Shown: positions 1 to 7,149 of the stretch, piece by piece | How positions within the stretch are numbered: the stretch's first letter is position 1 | How the letters are laid out: each line of letters starts with the position of its first letter | Source of the DNA: Nocardioides iriomotensis | GTDB lineage: Bacteria > Actinomycetota > Actinomycetes > Propionibacteriales > Nocardioidaceae | Direction of reading: 5' to 3' | Assembly: GCF_004168035.1 (NCBI RefSeq) | Contig: NZ_SDPU01000001.1 | Coordinates: forward strand, 1 to 64,000 | DNA: 64,000 bases | Notes under the pieces: model-generated | Told to the model about the DNA's origin: nothing | What the model saw: only the letters and a program-made list of their open reading frames with translations | Databases searched by the model: none | Translations under genes and position numbers: made by a program

Positions 1-81
1 TGGCTCGAGCACTACAACACTGACCGACGCCACAGCGCACTCGGAGGACGCCCGCCAATCAGCCGCCTGGCACCAACGTGA
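1..81 (+). mobile_element. IS481-type transposase, C-terminal end (truncated by window edge)
   Basis: The first 26 codons read as the end of an integrase-core transposase, with the string YNTDRRHSALGGRPPISRL typical of the IS481 family; the rest lies outside the window. The frame stops at TGA 79-81. One base over, the next codons read NVMAGYI and stop at TAG 96-98. Family members usually carry about this many residues after ISRL, so a single-base loss near 74-77 may have shortened the protein. The terminal inverted repeat cannot be identified. Family assignment is fairly firm; the frameshift is an inference. Confidence 0.7.
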
Positions 82-94
82 TGGCCGGGTACAT

Positions 95-322
95 CTAGTC
101 GCCGTGGTGCGGCGGCACCTGCCGCTGCAGCCACTCGTCCGGCGACCGGCTCGGTGCTGCCTCGTCGCGGTCGTCGCGGGTGGTCTCGGGCAGCACGTCG
201 CCGAAGACCTGGGCCCGCCGCCGTGCGCGCTCCCGCGCCTCCTGCCGAGCCCGGGCGGCGCGCGCGGCGGTGTCCCTGACGTCGGCGTCGGGAGCGTCCC
301 GACGGTCCGGCGTGTCGGTCAT
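95..322 (-). CDS. Small charged hypothetical protein coupled to the upstream epimerase gene
   Basis: A 75-residue, Arg/Asp-rich protein with no signal peptide or membrane segment. It has a predicted helical middle (alternating Ala, Arg, Glu) and a C-terminus EWLQRQVPPHHGD, of a type I recall at the end of small actinobacterial proteins of unknown function. The ATG at 320-322 was chosen over an upstream in-frame start because it overlaps the stop of the epimerase gene as ATGA, which implies translational coupling in one operon. Its stop lies against the transposase end. No function is proposed. Confidence 0.7.
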   Translation of the reverse strand: MTDTPDRRDAPDADVRDTAARAARARQEARERARRRAQVFGDVLPETTRDDRDEAAPSRSPDEWLQRQVPPHHGD

Positions 323-1233
323 CGGGCCGCGAGCTGGGCCACGTTGGCCTCGAGCCAGGCGGCGTCGAACGACGCCCGCTGCGGCGACCATCCGGTCGAC
401 GCGGTGAAGTGGTCCGTGCAGACCCGCAGGGACCGGGCGAGCGGTTCGGCGCGCGTGCCCGCGACCCGGGTCATGAACGGGCTCAGGAAGCTCAGACCGG
501 GGCGACCGACCGCGTCGGCGTACGCCTGGACGTAGTCGGCCCGCCGGACCGGCTCGCTGCCGACGTTGTAGACGCCGCTCGGGGCGGACAGGGCGGCCAC
601 GACGGCGGGGCCGAGGTCATCGGTGTGGACCGGGTGCAGCCACCCCTCCGGGTCGCCGATGCCGACGGAGCGCCCCTGGAGCGCTGCTCGGAGCTGCCAG
701 CGGGTCATCTCGTCGTCGCCGACGATGAAGCCGAAACGCAGCACGACGCCGATCCGCGAGTCGCAGGTGTAGTCCTGCACCTGGGCCTCCGCGACGGAGG
801 CCGGCTCGGTGGCGCGGGTGATGCCGAGAGGCGAGCCCTCCGCCACCCAGGTGTCGCCCTGGTCGGCGTACAGCTGGCTGACGCTCTCCTGGATGATCCG
901 GCGCACGCCGGCCTCGCGGGCGGCGTCCACGACCCGGCGGACGCCTTCGGTGCGCAGCCGGTCGTTGGTGCGCCAGGCGCCGGGGATGGCTCCGGCGAAG
1001 CCAACGGGGACGTGCGTGGCGAGGTTGGCCACGGCGTCGACGCCGGTGAACATGCCCACGAGCAGCTCGTGGTCGGCGAGCGAGCCGACGTACGGCGCGG
1101 CGCCGAGGCCGGCGAGGACGTCCGCCTTGTCGGGCGTGCGCGCGAGTCCGACGACGTCATGACCCGCGGCGACGAGCGCGCTGACGGCGGACGAGCCGAT
1201 GACTCCGGTGGCACCCGTGACGGCGACCTTCAC
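319..1233 (-). CDS. NAD(P)-dependent epimerase/dehydratase (extended SDR)
   Basis: A 304-residue Rossmann-fold protein of the NAD-dependent epimerase family. The cofactor loop GATGVIG sits at residues 7-13 right after the first beta strand, and NVGSEP near residue 230 fits the substrate-binding region. The usual Tyr-x3-Lys catalytic pair is not clear: the tyrosine in SVSQLYADQ is not followed by lysine, so catalysis may be atypical or the protein may mainly bind NAD(P). GTG at 1231-1233 was chosen because AGGAAGG lies just upstream and the Rossmann strand starts at once. The substrate cannot be read from the sequence. Likely cotranscribed with the small gene downstream. Confidence 0.85.
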   Translation of the reverse strand: MKVAVTGATGVIGSSAVSALVAAGHDVVGLARTPDKADVLAGLGAAPYVGSLADHELLVGMFTGVDAVANLATHVPVGFAGAIPGAWRTNDRLRTEGVRRVVDAAREAGVRRIIQESVSQLYADQGDTWVAEGSPLGITRATEPASVAEAQVQDYTCDSRIGVVLRFGFIVGDDEMTRWQLRAALQGRSVGIGDPEGWLHPVHTDDLGPAVVAALSAPSGVYNVGSEPVRRADYVQAYADAVGRPGLSFLSPFMTRVAGTRAEPLARSLRVCTDHFTASTGWSPQRASFDAAWLEANVAQLAAR

Positions 1234-1538
1234 ACGCGGCCTTCCTGCTCTGCCGGTCGGACCTCCCCCACCCAGGGGCACAGCCGATCCAGTCTGTCGT
1301 GTTCGTTCGAACCACCCGGGCGTCGCGACGTCCCCTCCGCACCCAGGAGCCGGTCATGTCCGGCGTTCCGCGTGCCAGTGTCCGATAACGGCTTGGTAAC
1401 AGCAAGTCCCGGCGCGGGTTTCTCCGTCAAATCTCCGGTCCAGCCGTCCGCTCAGCGGACGACTTGCGGGAAACCGCCGCTCCTACGCCGTCCCGTCCAT
1501 CGGGTCATTGCAGGTCAGGTGGCAGACAAAGCGGGCAA
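1234..1538. other. Gene-free stretch between the epimerase and LCP genes
   Basis: About 300 bases between two minus-strand genes. It must hold the promoter of the epimerase operon and the end of the LCP transcript. I see no convincing open frame, no strong GC hairpin followed by T, and no known regulatory motif. Confidence 0.5.
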
Positions 1539-2747
1539 TCAGGCGCAGAGGCCGTTCGCCTCGGCCGCGGCGGCCCGCGCCGCCTCGTCGCGCTGGTCCT
1601 GCTTGGTCGTACCCGAGCCGGTGCCGCCCTGGCCGCCCTGGCCGCCCTGGCCGCCCTGACCGCCCTTGTCGCCCTCGGCGACCGAGCTCGGGTCCTGCGC
1701 CGCGGTGGTGATGCCCAGCGACTGGCGCTTGCTGAGCTCGTCGTCGTGGCGCAGCCGGTCCCAGATGGCATCGGCCTGCGGGGCGAGCGCGAGCCGGTTG
1801 GGGTCGGGCTCGTAGGTCTCGAACGGGATGCTGAGGAACTGGATCTTGTCGAGGCCGATGTCCTGGAGCTGCTTGGCGAGGCCGCCGAGATCCTTGAGGC
1901 TCGCGAGGCCGGGGTCGGTCGTCAGCGACTTCGTCGCGGCGTCGAGGAAGTTGTAGAGCCGCACGGGGTTGGCCAGCGTGCCGGCGGAGATCGCCTTGTT
2001 GGCCATCGACGCCAGGAACGTCTGCTGCCGCTTCATCCGGCCGATGTCGCCGTTCTCCGACAGGCCGTGCCGCAGCCGCACGTAGCTGAGCGCCTGCTGG
2101 CCCTTCACCTCGTAGGAGCCGGCCGGCAGGTAGATCTTGCCGATGTCGTCGTTGACCTCCTCGGGCACGCACACCGGCACGCCGTCGAGGGCGTCGACCA
2201 TGGAGCGGAAACCGTTGAAGTCCACGACCACGAAGTGGTTGATGCGGACGTCGGACATCGCCTCGACGGTCTTGATCGTGCAGGCGGGGCCGCCGATGGC
2301 GTACGCCGCGTTGAACTGGTCGAGGCCGCCCGGGTCGGCGCCGGAGCCGTCCTTGCGCTCGCACTCGGGGCGCTCGATCATCAGGTCGCGCGGGATGCTC
2401 ACGCCGTACGCCCGGTCGCGCTTGGCCGAGAGGTGCAGCAGGATCGTGGTGTCGGACAGGCCCGGGGTGTCACCGCCGATGTGGCCAGACTGGCCCTCGC
2501 GGGTGTCGGAGCCGAGCAGCAGGATGTTCAGCGGCTTGTGCTCGACGTCCTTCTGGATGATCTCCTGCGGGCGGTCGTCGCCGAGCTGGTCGGTGATGTC
2601 GAGCGCCTCGATGTTGCCCTCGAGGTGCCGGTAGACGAAGAACCCCGCCGTGAGCGCGACGACGAGCACCGCGGACAGGGTGACGAGAGCGACCCTGATG
2701 ACGCGGTGCTTGCGCACTTCTTCGCGATGGCGGGGGGCGTGTGACAT
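1539..2747 (-). CDS. LytR-CpsA-Psr (LCP) family cell-wall glycopolymer ligase
   Basis: 402 residues. A short basic cytoplasmic start is followed by one membrane helix (about residues 17-39) and an extracellular LCP domain. Visible LCP blocks are NILLLGSDTREG (about 73-84), a YGVSIPRDLM segment with the conserved Arg-Asp, INHFVVVDFNGF, and ALSYVRLRH followed by IGRMKRQQ. LCP proteins transfer undecaprenyl-linked glycopolymers such as teichoic acids or arabinogalactan to peptidoglycan at the outer membrane face. The C-terminus ends in a Gly-Gly-Gln repeat and a charged Ala-rich tail, not typical of the core domain and perhaps a flexible wall-spanning region. The acceptor polymer cannot be named. 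AGGA lies before the ATG. Confidence 0.93.
   Translation of the reverse strand: MSHAPRHREEVRKHRVIRVALVTLSAVLVVALTAGFFVYRHLEGNIEALDITDQLGDDRPQEIIQKDVEHKPLNILLLGSDTREGQSGHIGGDTPGLSDTTILLHLSAKRDRAYGVSIPRDLMIERPECERKDGSGADPGGLDQFNAAYAIGGPACTIKTVEAMSDVRINHFVVVDFNGFRSMVDALDGVPVCVPEEVNDDIGKIYLPAGSYEVKGQQALSYVRLRHGLSENGDIGRMKRQQTFLASMANKAISAGTLANPVRLYNFLDAATKSLTTDPGLASLKDLGGLAKQLQDIGLDKIQFLSIPFETYEPDPNRLALAPQADAIWDRLRHDDELSKRQSLGITTAAQDPSSVAEGDKGGQGGQGGQGGQGGTGSGTTKQDQRDEAARAAAAEANGLCA
1624..1665 (-). repeat. In-frame 9-bp tandem repeat in the LCP gene
   Basis: On the plus strand the unit ccgccctgg occurs three times in a row, followed by ccgccctga and a partial copy. In the LCP frame it encodes Gly-Gly-Gln repeats. 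Copy number could vary by slippage without breaking the frame, changing only the length of the C-terminal linker. Confidence 0.85.
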
Positions 2748-2865
2748 GGAGTCCTGCGGGTAGACAGCAACGGCGGGCGACCATGGTTAGGACGACGCAG
2801 CACCCACCAGGGTTCCCGGTCCCATGATGCCCAACCCCCGGACGCTGGCGAAATCGTCGGGTGAC

Positions 2866-3393
2866 CTACGTCTCGCCGAGCCAGCCGCGCATCCGCTCCA
2901 GCTCGGCCTCCAGCGTGGCGACCGTCTCGTCGACCTCGCCTGCGAGCTCCTCGCTCTCTCCCCGCTCCTCGATCTCGGCGGCCAGCGTGAGCGCCTCCTG
3001 GTGGTGGGCGATCATCCGCTCGAGCCACGCGCGCTCGAACCGCGCGTCGCTCGCGGCGGCGAGCTTCTCCAGGTCGCCGTGGCCGTCCTCGTGCGGCGTG
3101 TGGCCGTCACCGGTGCCGAACCCCGTGCGCGGCGCCTTCTCGCCCCACTCCTTCAGGAGCGCCGCGAGCGCGTCGATGTCCGCGGTCCCGTCGACGCGGA
3201 TCTGCTCCGCCAGCTGGGCGATGCGCGGGCTGAGCCGGTCGCGCCCGATCGTCGTGTTGGCCAGCTCGATCCCGGCCGCTCGCTGCTCGATCAGCGATGC
3301 CGCGAGCTCGCTGTCGGCGTCGTTCGGCCCGTCACCGCCGCAGGCGGCGAGGAACGGCAGCGCGACGAGAAGGGTGAGGACGGCGCGGCGCAT
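2866..3393 (-). CDS. DUF305 family lipoprotein
   Basis: 175 residues with a lipoprotein signal: hydrophobic segment TLLVALPFLAAC ending at a lipobox (LAAC) with the acylated Cys about residue 18. The DUF305 core shows the hallmark MIAHHQEAL near residues 126-134, a His-His pair often proposed to bind metal; family members are ferritin-like helical bundles, often near copper-handling genes. An earlier segment GDGHTPHEDGHGD adds four more His. No copper operon lies next to it here, so a metal role is inference from the family. It is one of several consecutive minus-strand envelope genes. Confidence 0.85.
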   Translation of the reverse strand: MRRAVLTLLVALPFLAACGGDGPNDADSELAASLIEQRAAGIELANTTIGRDRLSPRIAQLAEQIRVDGTADIDALAALLKEWGEKAPRTGFGTGDGHTPHEDGHGDLEKLAAASDARFERAWLERMIAHHQEALTLAAEIEERGESEELAGEVDETVATLEAELERMRGWLGET

Positions 3394-3421
3394 CGATCCA
3401 TGCTTGCAGCCGCGTGCCGGC

Positions 3422-4366
3422 TCAGCCCTCCGGGTCCGGCAGCCGGGTGATCCAGTAGTCGGCGGTCGTCGGGGTCGTGTTGCCGAAGCGCGCGTTGACC
3501 GTCCACAGGCTCGTGCCGACGTCCGCGACGGTCGTGGGGACGTCGAGGTCGCTGCTCGTCTGCTCCTCGACGACGGTCGCCTTCAGCCGGCGCGGTGAGA
3601 GCCGGACGTCGACGACGAGGTTGTCCTGGTTGCGCACGACGTGCAGCCCGCGCTTGCCGTCCGGCTCGAGGCCGTCGCCGTTGCTGAAGTCGTGGCTGCC
3701 GGCGTCGATGGCCCGCGTGCGACCGGTCTTCTTGTTGACCCGGAACAGCGTGCCGGTGTTGGACTGCACGAGCACCAGCCAGCGTCCGGACCGCGCGATC
3801 CCGTTGGCGTTGAACCCGTCCTCGTACTGCAGGTCGCCGGTCAGCCGCATCTTCTCGGCACGGCCCGACGGCGGGATCTGGCCGTCGACGATCCGCACCA
3901 CACCGAGCTGCTGCTTCATGGAGTCGGTGGCGTACACCGCCTTGCGGGTGACGACGAGGTCGTTGACGAACCGGCCCTTGCGGTGCGGCAGCCGGTACGT
4001 CGCGAGCACCCGGCCGTTGCTGGCGGACTGGGCGCGGATCTCACCCTGGGGGCCGCCGGCGACCCAGAGGACGTCGCGCCACCGGTCGTAGTCGATGCCG
4101 ACCGCCGGCTTGCCGGTCTCGCTCTTCGACAGCACGGTCGTGCGCCCGTTGCGGAGGTCGGCGCGCAGGATCTTGCCGGTGGCCAGCGACCCGACGTACA
4201 GGTCGGTGCCGTCGGTCGTGACGCCCTCGGGCTGCCAGCCCGTGGGCAGGTCGATCCGGTCTCCCGCGCCGGAGGGTGCAGCGACGGCGGGGGCGAGCAG
4301 GCCGCCCGCGGCGAGCGGCAGGGTCAGCAGTGCGGTGGAGGCGCGCAGGCGCAGGGACTTCGTCAT
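3422..4366 (-). CDS. Secreted SMP-30/NHL-like beta-propeller protein
   Basis: 314 residues with a Sec signal peptide (basic start, hydrophobic core, cleavage near AVAAPSG). The mature part has repeated propeller blades of the kind GTDLYVGSLATGKILRADL, VLWVAGGPQGEIRA and NGIARSGRWLVLVQSNTG, with strand pairs about every 45 residues. Homologues I recall are labelled SMP-30/gluconolactonase-like, and some carry a superoxide dismutase label that nothing here supports. The role is probably binding or hydrolysis of a small molecule outside the membrane; no catalytic metal site can be assigned by eye. GGGAG lies upstream of the ATG. It stops only 28 bases before the DUF305 gene begins. Confidence 0.75.
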   Translation of the reverse strand: MTKSLRLRASTALLTLPLAAGGLLAPAVAAPSGAGDRIDLPTGWQPEGVTTDGTDLYVGSLATGKILRADLRNGRTTVLSKSETGKPAVGIDYDRWRDVLWVAGGPQGEIRAQSASNGRVLATYRLPHRKGRFVNDLVVTRKAVYATDSMKQQLGVVRIVDGQIPPSGRAEKMRLTGDLQYEDGFNANGIARSGRWLVLVQSNTGTLFRVNKKTGRTRAIDAGSHDFSNGDGLEPDGKRGLHVVRNQDNLVVDVRLSPRRLKATVVEEQTSSDLDVPTTVADVGTSLWTVNARFGNTTPTTADYWITRLPDPEG

Positions 4367-4459
4367 CGGGACTCCCGGGGTCGGTCGGTCGAGACGGTCC
4401 CGGCCATCCTGCCTCGCGAACCGGCCGCCGGGCCAGGGTCGACCGGCCAGGGCCAGTGG

Positions 4460-4819
4460 TCAGGCGCGCGCTGCGACGACGGCGTCGCGGAGCGCGCCGC
4501 CCAGCAGGGTGGTGTCGTTGGAGACCACCACGTAGTCGAACCCCGTGTCGACCAGCCCGCGCGCGGCGTCGCCACTGCCCGCGGCGATGCCGACCGGCAC
4601 GCCCGCGGCCTGGCTGACCGTGCGCACGTGGTCGATCCGGGCGGCGAGCTCGTCGGAGCCGGGGGCGACACCGAGCGACAGGCCGAGGTCGGCCGGTCCG
4701 ACGAAGAGGGAGGACACGAGCTCCTCGCCCAGGACCCTCTCGGCCGCGACCCACACCCGGAACTCCAACACCGGGCGCACCGTCCTGGCTCCCACGTCTG
4801 CCCCGTAGCCACCGGCCAC
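4460..4819 (-). pseudogene. HpcH/HpaI aldolase, C-terminal remnant
   Basis: 119 residues remain where the family has about 250. Residues from about 40 to the end match the back half of a class II HpcH/HpaI aldolase: VGPADLGLSLGV (metal/substrate loop), a helix with HVRTVSQAAGVPVGIAAG, and GFDYVVVSNDTTLLGGAL. The first 35 residues do not fit the family, and the N-terminal barrel strands with the metal-binding Glu are absent. Without half the barrel it cannot be an active aldolase. The adjoining upstream sequence already belongs to the peptidase gene, so a deletion or replacement is likely. Expression as a short protein cannot be excluded. Confidence 0.65.
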
Positions 4820-4835
4820 CCGAACACCTCGGTCG

Positions 4836-6512
4836 TTACCGGATCAGCCCCGCCGGCGGCAGTCCCACCAGCACCCGCTCCCGCCGGCTCTCGCGACCGG
4901 AGCCGGCCTGGAACGGGTTCGGGTTCGCTGGGCACACCTGACCCTCGGGCGGCAACGACACCGTCAGCAGGTAGGCATGCACGTAGTCGGTCACACACGC
5001 GCTGCGCTTGTACGCGGTGTGCCCCCAGCCGGCGTAGCTGAGCAGCCGGCTGTTCGGCAGCAGCGCCGCGGTGGCCGTCGCACCCCGGTAGCTGGTCACC
5101 CCGTCGAAGAAGTTCCCCACCACCAGCACCGGCGCCGCCGTCGTCGCGGTCCACGGCCCGGTGTACCGGTCCGCGTTGACCTCCCAGCGCGCACACCCCG
5201 TGTCGAGCCACCACCACAGCGGCCCGAACTGAGAGCCGTCCCGGGCGTACCGGCCCACGTCGCGCCACCTCGAGTACGCGCGTGGGTAGTGGCTGTCGGC
5301 GCAGTGGTTGCCGAAGTAGGCGTCCAGCCAGTTCGGGTAGTTGGCCGCACCGCCCGGTGGCCTCAGCTGCGCCCGCAGCCCCTGGTGCAGCCGGCCCGCG
5401 TCGGCCGCCGCACCGGCCTGGTCGCCGAGGGCCGCGTCGGCCAGGAAGTCGAACAGCGCCGCGGCTCCGTTCGGGCCGTCCCACACCTCGGGCGCGTACA
5501 TCGCGCTGGCGGCGTCGCCGACCAGGTAGTCGTAGGTGTAGGCGAGCCCCTCCGGAAGGAAGAGTGGCTGCCGGCGCAGGGCGCCGGCCAGCTGCGCCCA
5601 CCGTGCGGCCGACCCGGCGGGGGTCCAGAACGCGCACTCGGGGCCGGCCTCGTCGCACAGCCTCAGGAACTCGTTGAACTCCTCCTGGGTGGAGAGCCGG
5701 TCGTCCTCGATCTGCCTCCCGCTCGTCCACCGCTGCGGGTCCAGCACCCCGTCGACGACCAGGGCCCGGACCTTGTCGGGGAACAGGTTGGCGTAGGTGT
5801 TACCCAGATAGGACCCGTAGGAGAAGCCGAGGTAGGTCAGGCCCGCGTCGCCGACCGCCTCGCGCAGCCCGTCGAGGTCACGGGCCACGTCCGCGGTGTT
5901 CATGTGCTCGAGCACCGGGTCGCCGCGGTCGCGGCAGGCAGGGCCCAATGCGGCGAACGCGTCGAAGAAGGGGCGGTACTGCCCCCTGCCATACGGGAAC
6001 AAGGGTTGGCCTAACAAGGCGCCGATGAGCTGCATCCTGTTGTCAAAGCAGTGCATCGGGGCTGAGGCTCCCGCCCCGCGCGGGTCGAAACCGATCACGT
6101 CGAACCGGCCCTCGAGCCGGGTGCGGAGGTAGTTCCCGAAGCGCGAGAACACCAGGCCGACCCCGGACCCGCCCGGGCCACCGGGGTTCACGAACACGCT
6201 GCCGATGCGGCCTGCCGGGTTCGTCGCCGGCAGCCGGTTCACCGCAAGACGGATCGACCCCGCGTCCGGCCGGTCGTAGTCCAGCGGCACCCGGAACGTG
6301 GCGCACTCGTAGCCGGGGTGCTCGATGCCGCACGGCGCCCACCGCAACGCTGCCCGCTGGCCCGCGCCGGCAGGCCCTGCCGACGGCTGCGCTGATGAGT
6401 CGGCTGGTGCGGCCGCCGCGACTGTTGACCCGGCGGCGGTAGGTGTCGCCGCGAGCAGCGCGGCCACGACGAGCCGACGGACCCGTGCGTTCGACCGACC
6501 CCGAACGTTCAT
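4836..6512 (-). CDS. Secreted alpha/beta hydrolase, tripeptidyl aminopeptidase (S33) type
   Basis: 558 residues from an ATG preceded by GGGGAGGG; a longer upstream frame was rejected because the signal peptide (RRLVVAALLAATPTAAG) begins here. The alpha/beta hydrolase core shows an oxyanion segment VFVNPGGPGGSG and the nucleophile elbow GFSYGSYLG. The C-terminal TAP-like domain reads PVLVVGNFFDGVTSYRGA (acid) and YAGWGHTAYKRSACV (His), followed by a Cys pair. Streptomyces Tap and relatives remove tripeptides or handle small esters outside the cell. It stands alone in its transcript, and the aldolase remnant follows. The exact substrate is unknown. Confidence 0.88.
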   Translation of the reverse strand: MNVRGRSNARVRRLVVAALLAATPTAAGSTVAAAAPADSSAQPSAGPAGAGQRAALRWAPCGIEHPGYECATFRVPLDYDRPDAGSIRLAVNRLPATNPAGRIGSVFVNPGGPGGSGVGLVFSRFGNYLRTRLEGRFDVIGFDPRGAGASAPMHCFDNRMQLIGALLGQPLFPYGRGQYRPFFDAFAALGPACRDRGDPVLEHMNTADVARDLDGLREAVGDAGLTYLGFSYGSYLGNTYANLFPDKVRALVVDGVLDPQRWTSGRQIEDDRLSTQEEFNEFLRLCDEAGPECAFWTPAGSAARWAQLAGALRRQPLFLPEGLAYTYDYLVGDAASAMYAPEVWDGPNGAAALFDFLADAALGDQAGAAADAGRLHQGLRAQLRPPGGAANYPNWLDAYFGNHCADSHYPRAYSRWRDVGRYARDGSQFGPLWWWLDTGCARWEVNADRYTGPWTATTAAPVLVVGNFFDGVTSYRGATATAALLPNSRLLSYAGWGHTAYKRSACVTDYVHAYLLTVSLPPEGQVCPANPNPFQAGSGRESRRERVLVGLPPAGLIR

Positions 6513-7149
6513 AGCTCGGCCCTCCCCTAAGGCGACGAACTTTTCACGACGGTAGGCAGCCCCGACGAGTGGACGCCATAGTCCGATTGCGGTAACAGCG
6601 TCTGCGCCCGTAGCCTCCCCGACCCCCGTCCTGAGCTCCCGACGACGCCAGCGGACCTCGACTAACGCGCCGGGGGCAGACACCTGCGCCACACGGAGAT
6701 CGGTCGGCGGCGGGCGCCGCCTTGCTGCGGTTCGCCCAGGCGCTCAGGCTCGGCCATGAACGACCAATCAGGCGCTGGCACCGGCAGGTTCTCAACGTGG
6801 ACGATGAAGACGCTTGGCGAGCCTTGAAGGATGCAACAGACCTGCTCTCAAAGCGTCCGCAGCTTCTGTCCGTCGAGGTGATCGATGACCAGCGCGCTGC
6901 TGCGCTCACCTCCAAGCGCGGTCTTGACTCCAAAGTCGCGACCCTGCAATGACGCAAGCGACCGCAGCCCGGTCAGCGCACAGCCAGCCGCCAAAGTGTC
7001 TTACCGCCGCGTGGGCAAGCCACGTGTTGACGACCGGCTAATCCTGGTACCAACCCCAGTCCGACAGCCGACCCCGCGGCGGCTTGACCGGCGCCCATGC
7101 ACGCGTGGTGCGCCCGGTACCGCGGAAGACACGATCGAGTTCGTAACCT
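6513..7149. other. Mostly gene-free stretch at the left edge of the lower-GC region, with one doubtful small frame
   Basis: About 640 bases between divergent genes. A plus-strand frame at 6722-6952 (76 codons, TTG start) has plausible composition in its second half, with NVDDEDAWRALKDATDLL and VEVIDDQRAAALTSK, but no start context and no family I recognise; it may be the tail of a decayed gene. From about 6720 onward the DNA is visibly poorer in G/C than its surroundings, marking the beginning of an accessory segment. No promoter motif could be assigned. Confidence 0.4.

Noticed and set aside
3422-4366. Superoxide dismutase label for the propeller protein
   Set aside because: Homologues sometimes carry this name, but there is no metal-binding SOD motif; the sequence shows propeller strands only.
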